Shown here piece by piece: positions 11,280 to 21,779 of a stretch of 64,000 bases of DNA. This DNA is from Selaginella moellendorffii (lineage: Eukaryota; Streptophyta; Lycopodiopsida; Selaginellales; Selaginellaceae), in NCBI RefSeq assembly GCF_000143415.4, contig NW_003314285.1, positions 1,029,451-1,093,450 of the forward strand, given 5' to 3'. Below the pieces are notes generated by a model. That model had not been told where the DNA came from. It made no database searches and saw only the letters and a program-made list of their open reading frames with translations. The position numbers were made by a program, and so were the translations under genes. Position 1 is the stretch's first letter; each line of letters begins with the position of its first letter.

Positions 11280-12155
11280 ATGTTTTACTTCTTGATAAGT
11301 ACAATAATATTTTTAGATATGGGTTTTGTTCCAAAGGTAAATTGGGGAATTAATCATACATTACTTCAACATGAAGTTCGCACTATTATTGATGGAATTC
11401 AAACCATTGAATCTCGAGTTAATAAATCTCGTCGTGATTATTTATCTAATTATGATGATTGGGAATCAGTAGATTTTGGGCGTGGAGCTGCTTTAATATT
11501 GTTTGAGCGCTTAGATGGAGATCCTCCAAATTGTATAGTGGGTAATGTTTTAAATACTGAAATTACAGGTACTGCAATTAGAACTGGTATTAATCTTTTA
11601 AAGAATAACTATAAATTAGAAATGATAAATGCATGCTCTAGCATGTGTGATATTACAAATAAAAATTATAGACTTAGATATATTGTTGACAAATGGTGGA
11701 ATTATAGCTCTTCTATGAAACCTTTACAAATACCTTTCCCAAATTCTGTGGATTATATAAATTGTGATAACTCTAAAAGCACATTATATGCTAGATTTCC
11801 TAAGTATCATTTACTAACTAATGAATTTTTAATATCACCAAATGGTAAAAATATACTATATATATTATCAAATTGTACAATTGCATTATATTCTGGAAAA
11901 AAGCTCTTATGGATTTCTGATAATAAAAATGTTTATTGGGAATTATGCAAACTTGTATTACAAGAAAATGGTAATGTTTTATTGAAAACGAATAAAGAAA
12001 AACAAATGTGGTCCATAAATAAATATTGTAATTGTAAAATTATTACATTTATTACGGTTCAAAATGACTGTAATCTTGTAGTTTATTTATTTAGGCCATT
12101 AAAAAAAGTTTGGTGGGCTACAAATACTCATACTCATCAAGATTGTATCAAATAA
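11280..12155 (+). CDS. Secreted protein with bulb-type (GNA-like) lectin domain
   Basis: A 291-residue intronless frame in AT-rich DNA, with codons ending mainly in A or T, unlike the neighbouring host genes. The N-terminus is hydrophobic and looks like a signal peptide (about residues 1-22). Residues about 25-150 form a domain I do not recognise, with a conserved FGRGA and a DPPNC string shared with the broken copy at 18998. The C-terminal third looks like a bulb-type mannose-binding lectin fold: a SPNGKNILY repeat, a QENGNVLLK repeat and one perfect QxDxNxVxY site (QNDCNLVVY). Expected role is extracellular sugar binding; the target is unknown. The fusion and base composition suggest foreign origin, possibly an AT-rich fungus, but a native AT-rich gene cannot be excluded. 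Confidence 0.75.
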   Translation: MFYFLISTIIFLDMGFVPKVNWGINHTLLQHEVRTIIDGIQTIESRVNKSRRDYLSNYDDWESVDFGRGAALILFERLDGDPPNCIVGNVLNTEITGTAIRTGINLLKNNYKLEMINACSSMCDITNKNYRLRYIVDKWWNYSSSMKPLQIPFPNSVDYINCDNSKSTLYARFPKYHLLTNEFLISPNGKNILYILSNCTIALYSGKKLLWISDNKNVYWELCKLVLQENGNVLLKTNKEKQMWSINKYCNCKIITFITVQNDCNLVVYLFRPLKKVWWATNTHTHQDCIK

Positions 12156-12381
12156 ATCTATAGTATACTAATTATTGAATCAATATAAATTGAGATTTAT
12201 TTGATTAAGTTCGATGTTTTATAATTAATTTAACCAATATATGATTAAACTCATCTTGAAGTTTCTTTAACTTAGTCACTTTTGATTCTTCAAGACAAAT
12301 GCGCAACTAGCAAATTCTTAAATGGATTTAATGTTTTGCCCTAGAGCTTTTGAAGCTATTAAAACAAGAAACGTTTATTCA

Positions 12382-13416
12382 TCAGTCTATTTCCACGTCC
12401 AGTATATCATCCAGCTCCTCAACCACGGTGTGAGTGTGAGTCTCACCACCATCGCCTCTCATCCTCAGCTCCGCGATTTCCATGTCCAGCGTTGCATCCC
12501 GGACAAGATTTTGGAGCGAAATGTTCTTCGGACATCCTGGAACGACATACAGATGTCTTCAAGAGATTTGGAAGAAGCAAACCTGCAACGGCACAGCGCT
12601 TGCTCTGCAACCGGCTGCCGATGTAGCCTCTGGCAGCAGGAAGATCATATATATGCCGGCACTCGGAGCTGCGAAGCAAAAAACATGAATAAAAAAGGTG
12701 TGAGATGTTATTTCCTGCATACCATCGAACCGGATTCTCAAGCTCCGTGACGTGTTTTCCAGAGATCGGGCATGTTCGGTTCAAGATCCCGGCTTGAGTG
12801 GTGCACAGAATCTCCGCTTGCTCTTGTCCAGGCATTGGAACACCCGAGTTGTGAACGTTCTGATGAGATAAAACGTTTTATTGTAAAGAATGAAGAAGTT
12901 TCATACCCAAATGGCTTCCTCGAAGTGCTTGTAAATCGGGTGGTCCTTTGGATTCGTAGCTGGAAAAGCTTGCATCTCAGCCTCGCAAGATTTGCTAAAG
13001 TCTGTAGGCTATGACAAAACTCTCTTTTTAGTAGTTGAGAGAGTAGTATCCTACCTGATTTGCTGTAAACTGATAGCTCGCTTTGAGAGCCTGCATTGCC
13101 TTTCGGTGGCGCTCAAGCTCATCCGTAGCGGTCAAGAGCTCAAGAACTGCCTCATCCAGTTTTTTCACCTTGAAGGAAAAAAACAAGAGAACAGAGTGAG
13201 ATTCATAGAAACTCTTGGCGAGAAAAAACCAAACCTCATCGCAGCCACGGGCTGCACGCTCCACATCCTCGGCGATGAGCTTAATCAACACTAGATTCGA
13301 TTGCATATCCTGCCAATCGCCTCCTCATTCCCCCCGCCAGACGAAGAATAGAAAGAATCGCTCACCGAGACCAGCGATCGGGTGGAATCGTCGACACTGT
13401 CGAAAGCTCTGTCCAT
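12382..13416 (-). CDS. NSE2: NSE2/MMS21 (HPY2-like) SUMO E3 ligase, SMC5/6 complex
   Basis: Seven exons on the minus strand: 13366-13416, 13235-13309, 13055-13168, 12907-13008, 12723-12859, 12583-12668 and 12382-12536. All introns are GT-AG and 46-66 bp. The spliced product is 239 residues, close to Arabidopsis HPY2 (about 249). The N-terminal half is helical, as needed to bind SMC5. The C-terminal half has an SP-RING with C144, C163, H165, C185 and C190 and the family string SGKxVTELExPVR. The protein attaches SUMO within the SMC5/6 complex in the nucleus; in Arabidopsis the family acts in DNA repair and meristem cell cycling. The ATG at 13416 matches the family start; an in-frame upstream ATG at 13515 would add an unconserved leader. 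Exon borders are my reading. Confidence 0.93.
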
Positions 13417-13634
13417 AGCGATTGCTGGCGCAGCGCCCACAAACCCTAGAATATTTCCACTAAATATCCCACGCAAAACGAGGCTTCCATTCAGGAGCTT
13501 TCTTCTTTCTCTCATTTAACCAAACCCTAATCTCATAACCGCCATTGTTGGGCGGAGAAGAGCGATCGAGAAGGAGCGATCGAGTTGGGGCTTTGCGGGG
13601 CGGCGGCGGCGCGGCGATCTTTCTCTCCCCGTCC
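13417..13634. promoter_or_regulatory. Short bidirectional promoter between NSE2 and the AAA ATPase
   Basis: Only 218 bp separate the two divergent start codons, so both promoters and leaders must lie here and may share elements. The right half is GC-rich, with GATCGAG repeats. No TATA box is obvious. Confidence 0.6.
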
Positions 13635-15390
13635 ATGGCAGGCGTCGCGACTCCCAACCACGCCCTCCTCTTCATTGCTGGCGGCGCCTACCTCTCGAGT
13701 AAGCAATCCTCCACAGATCTCTTTCCCCGGCGCATCGATCAGAATTTCGCGGAGCCGAGAGGTTTTAGCAGGGTTTATGTGACAAGGAATCCACGCCGGC
13801 CGCTGGCGCTGTCGGCATCGATCCAGCGCGCCCCCATTCGCGGGCCGAGCTTGAGCGTGGCGGTCAAGAAGCGGCGAGAATTGGGCCAAGCCCGAGCTTT
13901 CTGGAGCGATGCTTTTGAGGGCTACTTGGGCGAGGAGAACGAGCTCCCCCAGGACCCTTGGAACCGGCTCACGAGGTTCTTGCGGAGGAGCGTCTCGGGT
14001 GTTGGAAAGGGGCGGTCCGGGACTTTCTTGGAGCAAGTTTTTCTTTACGCTGTCTATGCCGCGGTGAGCTGCTTGGTCCAGCTTATAGGCCTGCGGTACA
14101 TGGATCCACACAGGATCGACACGAAGAAGGCCACCGCCTGTAAGAAGGAGTTGTCCAAGCGCTTGGGACGTGATCTCAAGCAAACCAACATGTACGAGGT
14201 GCGTTACTTTGTGTTTGATCTTTTTTTTTTTCTTTCTTTGAGCTGGTTGACTGACGCATTTGTTTTCATTTGTTCTTCTTGCTGAAACAGGATATTATTG
14301 CTGGGAACGTCGTGAATCCGCAGGGGATTGACGTGACTTTTTCGTCCATCGGTGGATTGGAAGATGTGAAAGACTCTTTGTATGAGCTCGCGATTCTTCC
14401 TCTGCAACGCCCGGAGCTCTTCTCGCAGGGAAAGCTGCTGAGACCCCAGAAAGGAGTGCTTCTTTATGGACCACCGGGGACTGGGAAGACTCTTCTTGCG
14501 AAAGCACTCGCCAAGGAGGCGCGAGCGGTGTTTATAAACGTCCAGATCGCGAGTCTGATGAGCAAATGGTTGGGCGATGCACAGAAGCTCGGTATGTTTT
14601 GCTCTTTCATTGGTAGCTGATCGAATTTCTTTTCTTCGTACAGTGACTGCTGTATTTACCTTGGCTCACAAGCTCCAGCCTTCTATCATCTTCATCGATG
14701 AAGTGGACAGCTTCTTGGGACGTCGAGGAGTTACCAGTCACGAAGTCATGACTCAAATGAAGACTGAGTTTATGGCTCTATGGGATGGCTTGACCACTGA
14801 TCGTAAGTTCACTTCAAAATCCTTTTTTCTCGATGTTTTGGCTTTTTGCTGACCACGAGCTTAATCCAGAGAATGCAAGGGTGCTTGTCTTGGCTGCCAC
14901 GAACAGGCCATGGGAGCTGGACGAAGCCATCCTCCGCCGTCTTCCTCGAGCTTTCGAGATTGGTATGCCGGACGTGAAGCAGCGAGCGAGCATTCTCCAA
15001 GTTTTGCTCAAGGAAGAGCGAGTGGAGGACGACCTCGACATCGACTACTTGGCGAGCTTGTGTGACGGCTGCAGTGGATCCGACTTGACCGAGCTTTGCA
15101 AGCAGGCTGCCTATCTTCCTATCCGGGATCTCCTCGAGCAGGAAAAGCACGGGTTGTCATCTGGAAAGGTAAGGGAGTCCGATACATCTTTGCTTTGTTT
15201 TGACGATCGATCGATCTCTCTTCAGGTTGCAAGAAAGCTCAAGCAGAGTGACTTCGAGTCCGTTCTCATGAACAATCGCTCGTCCAAAGCGGCGGCATTC
15301 GAGTACCAAAGCAAGAAGCATTACGATAAGAACAATCGAGACAACATCCCAGTCTTCACCACCAGCGATTTTCCGTTCGCTTGCAACTAA
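13635..15390 (+). CDS. AAA ATPase of the MSP1/ATAD1 family
   Basis: Five exons: 13635-14198, 14291-14591, 14644-14802, 14870-15168 and 15226-15390, giving 495 residues. From about residue 130 it matches plant MSP1-like proteins: a membrane segment ([18 protein letters not shown]), a linker with DPHR, Walker A GPPGTGKT (near residue 248), Walker B IIFIDEVD, sensor ATNRP and the double-Arg finger LRRLP. MSP1/ATAD1 enzymes pull mislocalised tail-anchored proteins out of the mitochondrial outer or peroxisomal membrane. Unusual is an Arg/Ser-rich N-terminal extension of about 90-130 residues before the membrane segment, absent from the Arabidopsis relatives I know. It might be a targeting sequence or a wrongly chosen start. 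The neighbour NSE2 is transcribed divergently. Confidence 0.9.
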
Positions 15391-16060
15391 GAAAAAGAAA
15401 ACGAGGAAGGTACTCTCGATTACGAAGGATTCTTTGCGTGTAATAGATGGTTGCTAGACAAGAACTATGGCTCCACAGGATTATTTCTTCACAGGGAAAC
15501 TTTAATAGATGCTTGAGTTTTAATCGGAAAGCTCTATTTTCTAGATGTAGTTAGTTACTATGGCCCGTTTATTTCGATTAGGGTTTCCATGGCACAGGGG
15601 AGCCATGGAAGAGGAAGCGCCTTCGCTGGAGCTCGGGCGCCTCGCGACAGGTAAGCGATGGATCGCGGCCTTGCTTTTCTTTCCGCTCCATAGATTGTGG
15701 CTGCCTGCATTGCATTCTCGCGTCGATCCAGCTCTTGCCGGTGGATTTCGTAGAGCTGCGTCGATTCTCTAGCTTCTGGATGGATTTCCTGCGTCCTTTT
15801 GCTCTTTTGTTGCGGATCGATCGCTTTCTTGGTCAAAATATCCGTTTTGAGCTGCTCTGGCTGTGGATTCTAAGCAAGGTTTTCGTGTTTTTGCTCTCTG
15901 GCAGGAATGCGGTACCGTGTTCATGTGTTATCCAACGAGAAAGGTCCGTTTTTTCCGTCTTTCAGTTTTTATAACGTCCCAGAACGCCCAGAACGGTGGC
16001 CGAGAGAAGGAACCAACTATCTTTGCCTACACCGCAGCGTTACCTAGAGGTTAGCAAGGG
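15391..16060 (+). other. Intergenic region with possible 5' exons of the next gene
   Basis: The 3' flank of the AAA ATPase gene is followed by a probable leader region. An ATG at 15605 opens a short reading stretch ending at a good donor (15650), and an acceptor at 15904 opens a second short stretch to 15943. I could not connect these in frame to the gene at 16061, so they are probably untranslated exons or an upstream ORF. Confidence 0.4.
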
Positions 16061-16999
16061 ATGGAGCAGCAGCGCTCGAGGCAGCACGTCGAAAAGCCGA
16101 GGCTGGAGATTCCAGACTCGAAGCTCTCGCCAGGAAATGCATCGTCTTCGTCCCCACGAAGCATGCATGGATTTCCAACGAGTCCCGAGTATGTCTCCTC
16201 GTCTGGCAGAGACGTCAAGAGCTTCGAGGATTGGTCTTCCCAGTCCGCGGCTTCTCTCGTCCCGGCTATCAGCTCCCAGGATGATGCCGCTGGTGTTGTT
16301 GAGGTGGTGGGAAGGAAGAGGCTACACTTCTACGTTGGGGAGTTCGTGCTGGTTAGATGCAACCATACCAAATGGCTGCTGGGACAAGTTCGTCGCTCGT
16401 CGAGGAATGGAGTCATAGTTTGGGTTGGAGCTGCGCAGACACTCGTCAATGTTCCCTATGATTTACTGGTTTCGCATTTCGTGAAGCTTGACAGCCCGTC
16501 GCTGCCGGCGTCTCCACCATCAAGTTTGCCTCCGGAGACTTTGGTCGAGGTTGGCCGGGATGGACAGATCTTGGCACCGTTCCAGTGTGTTCGTCCGGCA
16601 CATCTATCGCACAGGAAGCTCTTTCAGCCACTCAAGTTTTTCTCGACGGACGGGAACCAGGGAAACAGTGCTTTTGCTGCGGCTAGTTCGATGCAACACA
16701 ACGAAGTCAGGGAAGGGGGCAGCGATGGAGTCCGGAGGGAGATGCTCTTTCTTGCAGACCGTGGCTCGGCTTCACTTCCGGCTTATACTCCCGGGAAATT
16801 GGAGACTCTTGAAGTGTTCAAAGGCTTGAAAGACACACAAGAAGCCGGGCAGAGGACTTCGCAGCCTTCGTACTCGCTTTGCAGATTTAGATTCTCGGAA
16901 GACGATACGTCGTCCATTGCGAGTAGAGCTAGCGAATCTGTTTCGACAGGAAACAATCGTTTGATCAAGAAATGGGCAAGTTCGAGTGGATCACGGTGA
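16061..16999 (+). CDS. Uncharacterised protein with a Tudor/SH3-like segment
   Basis: An open frame of 312 residues from an ATG at 16061 (in-frame stop just upstream). Residues 1-75 are polar and Ser-rich, so probably disordered. Residues about 87-140 form a compact beta-rich stretch (VGEFVLVRC...KWLLGQVR...IVWVG) that resembles Tudor or Agenet-type folds, which bind modified histones or other methylated proteins. The rest is low-complexity, with a basic C-terminus. I do not recognise a named family, and the Tudor likeness rests on pattern only. It may have upstream leader exons. It lies in tandem with the next gene, about 300 bp away. Confidence 0.6.
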   Translation: MEQQRSRQHVEKPRLEIPDSKLSPGNASSSSPRSMHGFPTSPEYVSSSGRDVKSFEDWSSQSAASLVPAISSQDDAAGVVEVVGRKRLHFYVGEFVLVRCNHTKWLLGQVRRSSRNGVIVWVGAAQTLVNVPYDLLVSHFVKLDSPSLPASPPSSLPPETLVEVGRDGQILAPFQCVRPAHLSHRKLFQPLKFFSTDGNQGNSAFAAASSMQHNEVREGGSDGVRREMLFLADRGSASLPAYTPGKLETLEVFKGLKDTQEAGQRTSQPSYSLCRFRFSEDDTSSIASRASESVSTGNNRLIKKWASSSGSR

Positions 17000-17304
17000 T
17001 AAAAAACGGCTTGGACATCAGAAAGACGCAGTGTAATTACTAGGAGGTGAGCTCTCAAAAGTTTTCTTCTTCTTTGTTTTTTTTTTTTTTTCCTCTGCGG
17101 CTTAGCTAACGCTTCTCTTTCTTTCTTGACAGGTTGTTTAAAAGTTTGTACTTTTGACTCACAGAGAAATAAAATTCTGGTGGTTGAATCACCTCAAAGG
17201 TAGGGTTTTCTTTAATTCACGTGCTGCTTAGGTCGAAGGCGGAGCTTCGTCTTCGTCGCACGTAACTTCCAGAAAGTTCTTGATAGATTCTGAGGCGTGA
17301 GTAT

Positions 17305-18075
17305 ATGCAGGTTTTCAATGGCCTATCCTCCAGATTTACCAGGTTGAAGGAGCAGCATTTTTATTCTTCTTTCTTTTGTTTCTCTTGTCCTGATGAAAAA
17401 CTGTTTGCAGCCAAGGAAGATCTGGCGAGTGCACACAGCACAGACTTATCGCCTTCAGCAACAACGATTGCATTTGAGCCGGTCCTTCCAGTGTTACGAG
17501 TACCAGTTCCTGCCGGAAGTGATGATGATCCTTCGAAAGGTCCATTCGTTTTGGCATTCAAGGACGAGGCAAGCTGGAGCCGTGCATGGCAGAACTGCGA
17601 AAAACAAATTACTTCACAGTGCGAGGTACGTAAGCCTTAGAAATTGAATGGGAGCACCTACTCACTTCGTTTTTCCTAGGCTGCTACTATGAAGGGTTGT
17701 TCGATCACTGCCTCAAAGGCTTGCCGCTCCCCCTGGTGGAAAGCGTTCGTCCCAAATTTTAATACCAGCACGGAAGGCCGAGAAGCTTGCGAGGAGAAGG
17801 CCATGATGGCTTGTCTTGCTGCGTCTAGACGAGACGGGATTAAGTTCGCGAGGGGAGTTTGCGAAGAGGTGTTCGGTGATGCAAGGATAGCGAACAAGCT
17901 CCAGTTTGCTAATCCACAAGGACACACAAACAGATCGACAGAGAACGCATCGACAAGCAACCACAACCAAGTCTTGATCGAGAATCCAGGCTCCACAAAC
18001 TTTAGAGGGAGGTCTCTTACGGATGGAGCAGACGACAAGCATTACCAAAGCTCTCTGGGGAAGCGAATGCTCTAG
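17305..18075 (+). CDS. Conserved plant protein of unknown function
   Basis: Two clear coding blocks, roughly 17411-17625 and 17680-18075, are joined in phase by a 54-bp GT-AG intron (17626-17679). The core has a Pro-rich PVLPVLRVPVPAG stretch, a Trp-rich segment (ASWSRAWQNCEKQI), then a Cys-rich segment with KGCSITASKACR and PWWK followed by paired Cys residues. I recall this arrangement from plant proteins of unknown function, but cannot name the family. The 5' end is uncertain: the frame is open from an ATG at 17305, but a candidate 68-bp intron at 17343-17410 would change frame, so the true first exon may lie further upstream. The C-terminal 60 residues are polar. Confidence 0.65.
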
Positions 18076-18997
18076 AATGGATGGGAAGGTGGTCTGGTCT
18101 CTCCGAAAGAGAAGAGCGATGCAATAGCAGCAGGAGTAATGGACCAACCGAAACTGTGGCTCGAGTTTGTGAGCGAAGCTGTGACAAAGCTAAGGAAATC
18201 TTTCAAGGACTAAAGGAAAGAGGAAGAGAAATAATTATGGGTTCGAACTCTCAGCAGATTCAGTATTCCAAGTTCATCGAGCTCCCTGGCAAAAGTGAAG
18301 GTCAGGTACGTGTGGAACGCAGCCATGCTTGGACCCAGTGCCAGTGAGTTTGTGCAGCTAGGAGTGTTAAGACTGCATGGCTTCTCATGGTTTACAAGGG
18401 CTTCTCATGGTTTACAAGTGACCAGACTACACGAAGAATTTGCTGCAAAAGCATTGGAAGTTGAATTCCTGGTGAGTTGTCTTGGCAATCTTGCAACATG
18501 CGAGAGGAGTACAGTGAAATTTTCCACTTGGCACCGCAGCTGAATAGACCAGTCTTGCAAAACACCTGCAGCCAACTCAAATCTGAAGCAATCAATTGTT
18601 TTCGCTTTTGAAGATGAGTGTGCAGCAATAAAGAGTTTATCAAGAAGCTTTCTGGAGAATTTGGCTGAGACCTATTAAGGTGGAGATTGTTACACCTTTT
18701 TTTCTTTAGTAAAGGTCAAAAGGTAAGGGAATATTCACAGTAGAGTCTAGTACTTGGCATGATCAGGTATCTTGAGATATTCAGTAGATCTGTGTGTCAT
18801 GCATGACCTGGGAGGAGTCTTGGTTACTGTTGCTTGCATAAAAAATAGTCAATATTAAATTTAACATAGTACATACAATGTGTCTACAAATGTATACACA
18901 ACTTTAAACAGAAGATAATATTTTTAGAAGAGTGATACTATTACTAATCTAAATAATTAAAACCACTATAAAATTATTTTATTTATAAATCTAAAAT
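18076..18997. other. Region downstream of the unknown-function gene
   Basis: A short open frame at 18081-18347 (88 residues, Lys/Glu-rich) ends near a donor-like GTACGT at 18306. It might be a further exon or a decayed tail of the gene before it, but nothing supports translation. A 19-bp direct duplication (GGCTTCTCATGGTTTACAA) occurs near 18379 and 18399. From about 18840 the sequence turns AT-rich, leading to the lectin pseudogene. Confidence 0.35.
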
Positions 18998-19996
18998 ATG
19001 TTATTTTTAGCATTTATAATCCTATTTTTTGTAGATATAGTTTCAAATGCAATAGTTTGGGGAGATAATTACACATTAATTCAAGATGAAGTTGCTATAA
19101 TTATTGAACATGGATTTAGAGTACTTGAAGCACAAATTAATAATTCATTTCCTGATTATTCTTCTACTTATGACAATTGGATGTCTGTAAATTTTGGTAG
19201 AGGAGCTACTCTTTTAATGATAAATCGTATGGAAGCAAATCCTCCAAATTGTTTATTTGGTAAGGATAAATTTGAATATACAGTTAATGGTCATGCACTT
19301 AGAAGTGGATTTGTGCGTTTTTCTGTTCATGATGCAAAAGATCATTGACTCCAAGAACAACAAAGCCTCCAACAAGTGCAGCTGCACTTGCGTGCCTCGC
19401 AATGATTCCAGCAGCGCTAAGTCATTAAGAAAAATTTATACTGATGCAATGCTAAAAGCACACTCTAATATGTGTGATATTAAATCTTTAAACTATAGAA
19501 TTGCATATGCTACATATTAATGGTGGAATATTACTGATGATATTTACAGTTTAAAATCTTTACATACCATTTCTTATAAAGATCCTAAAACTTGTGATAC
19601 TAAAAAAAGTACATTATTTTCAGGTTTTTATAAACATAACTTAAGAACTTATGAATATTTAATATCTCCAAATGGAAAAAATATACTTTTTATATCCACA
19701 AACTGTAAACTTATATTATATTCTGGTAGAAAACTTGTGCGGATGTCTAGAGTTATAGAAACATATATTGGATTTTGTGAACTTACCTTAAAAAATGATG
19801 GTAATCTTGTATTAAAGACAAAATTAAAAAAATTAATTTGGTCTATTGATAAATATTGCATTAGTCAACCTTACTGTTTATTTCTTACATTCATGCAATA
19901 CAAAATGATTGTAATCTTGTAGTTTATTCACTAAAATCGCCAAATCATATTTGGTGGTCTACAGGAACACAAAATCATCCCAATTGTATAAAATGA
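18998..19996 (+). pseudogene. Broken paralogue of the secreted lectin-domain gene
   Basis: Same architecture as the gene at 11280: signal-peptide-like start, FGRGA and NPPNC motifs in the unrecognised N-terminal domain, then bulb-type lectin repeats ending with QNDCNLVVY. Two lesions are visible: an in-frame TAA at 18 bases into line 19501 (19518-19520), where the intact gene has Lys, and a one-base deletion near 19893. Between codons for GF and SLRK sits an extra 109-bp segment (19313-19421) that begins GTGCGT, ends CTAAG and lies in phase 0. It is much richer in G and C than its flanks and could be an intron. If only that segment is removed, the two lesions still break the gene. Confidence 0.8.
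19313..19421 (+). other. GT-AG-bounded insert in lectin pseudogene (possible intron)
   Basis: A 109-bp segment absent from the paralogue at 11280. Its removal restores continuous alignment between the copies at a codon boundary. It is bounded by GTGCGT and GCTAAG and has host-like composition inside an AT-rich gene. Alternatives are a filler-DNA insertion that mimics splice borders by chance. Confidence 0.55.
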
Positions 19997-21634
19997 TATA
20001 TATTTCATTAATTTAACAAGTTTACATTAATAATAGCTAATGATAAATATTTTAAAATAAATTATGCCAAATATAGTTTATATATTTAAGATATTTCACT
20101 ACAGACTTTCATTTCAACTTTATTATATATTTTTTAATTAATTTGCTAATATTTCTTGTTATGAGCAGTTAAATACTATACTACAAAACATTAGTGCCAT
20201 ATACATATATGTATTGAAAGACCTTACACTATCCTTCCCTCTGGAAAATGAAAAGGTGATAATGATAAGTCAGGTGGAATCAATATTTTTTGAATTCAAA
20301 TTAAAATTTTTGTTTTGTTTTAATTAATTTGAATTCAAATTAAAACTGTTCAATTAGCATCACAAAAAGTTAAAGAAATCAATAGATTTTAACTCCTTAT
20401 GTCATCATAATAAATTTTATTAGCTTCTTTTTAGATAAAAAATCAGAATAAACTTGATTAGAGAGCAATTGATAAAAATAAAAATTAAGATTTGCTTTAA
20501 GAGAGGTAGTTCAAAAACATTTCTAGTGATATTATTAATCTTGGTTAATATTTTTAATAAACATGATTTTTGACTAGGCTTGAGTGCAAAGCCTCATCTA
20601 ACTCTCCCCTCTCTCCTGTTCTCTCCTCTCTTTCTAACTCTCCTCTCTTCTCTTCTCCTTTTCCTCTCCTTCTCACTCTTGATAGCAGCTCTATCATGTG
20701 CAAAGGGAATTGGGTGATATTTTTCTATACACAAGCTTGGCCTTGGCCATCTACAGCCTTATTGCTGCCATGGCCAAGTCTGGCAGGATGTATGGGCACC
20801 CAGCTCCTTAAGAGCCAATAGGGTGGTTACTCTAGGCATCCTTGACAAGGAAGACAATGAGAGATCTTTTTACCTTTTGTGATTGCCACACATACATGAA
20901 TGTGACATAAGGAAGGCAATATAAGAGTAGTGCACCATGACAGATTTGATTGGCCCAAAGAAATCTCTACTGTTGAGAGGGAAGCCATTCAATGGTGGGG
21001 AGAACACTCTATTACACTCTAAAATCCTACTTAAATATATTTATTGTGTGAAGTCCTAGAAAATAGGGAAGAAAGGGAATATACCCTTATGCCCAGAATA
21101 TTTCTACAGTAGAATATTCTAGGGAATTTCACTCAAGTTTAAACCATCTCCTAACAGGTGATCATGAGGGAATGCATTAGCTCTATCACACAAGGACCCA
21201 CAGCAAAAGTGCTAGAGTAGAATTTAAAGTGATACCCTATGTTGACAACTACTGCAAGGAGAAAATACTAAAGAAAAAACAAAAAGAAGAAAGAAGAAAG
21301 AGAGAAGAGAATGTAGAGTTCTAAAGTCAAGGGGAAAACCACATGGCAAACTGGACAAAAGAATTAGACACTACAGCAAGAAGAGATAGTGGAGAAAAGA
21401 AAAGTGAAAATGAAATAAATAAAAGAGAAGAAAAAAGGAAAAAACAAAGGAAGAATAAAAAAGAAGAAGATGAAAACATGAAATCAAGTAGGAGAACAAC
21501 ATACCTAGACTCCAATTTAAGGCATTTTCACCTCTGGAAAGTGCCTTAAACATAGCTTAACTACGTTCAAAGTTCCAATAGAATGAATGAATAAATGTGG
21601 GATTGGGTAAAACATCTACCCAAAGTAATATTTG
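19997..21634. other. AT-rich intergenic region, no gene seen
   Basis: The direct repeat TTTGAATTCAAATTAAAA occurs twice near 20290-20345 around an AT-rich spacer and contains a palindromic core, as in some miniature elements. A CT-rich tract at about 20590-20680 and a purine-rich (GA) tract at 21255-21490 follow. The small open frames there are low-complexity products of these tracts. Confidence 0.5.
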
Positions 21635-21690
21635 GGCTCACGGTGATAATATATCTAAATCTCATCCCATAATCACATGCATTACAAAGG
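21635..21690. repeat. Remnant of a TRIM LTR end
   Basis: About 50 bases match the end of the 162-bp LTR at 32396-32557 (GGTGATAATATATC, AAATCTCATCCCAT, ATCACATGC). The start of this LTR is not recognisable here. Confidence 0.55.
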
Positions 21691-21779
21691 TGAATATAAT
21701 AATTATATTTTTCTCAAGTTTTAGAGAAGATAAGAATGTTAAAAAAAAGATGATAATAAAGAGATTAATAAAATCATAA

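Noticed and set aside
19313-19421. GC-richer insert read on the minus strand as an organelle-like hydrophobic peptide
   Set aside because: A 27-residue hydrophobic reading is too short to assign. The GT-AG intron interpretation fits the alignment better.
20570-20821. 83-codon frame in the CT-rich tract
   Set aside because: Mostly Ser/Leu/Pro from a CT-rich low-complexity run; no domain and no relative in the window.
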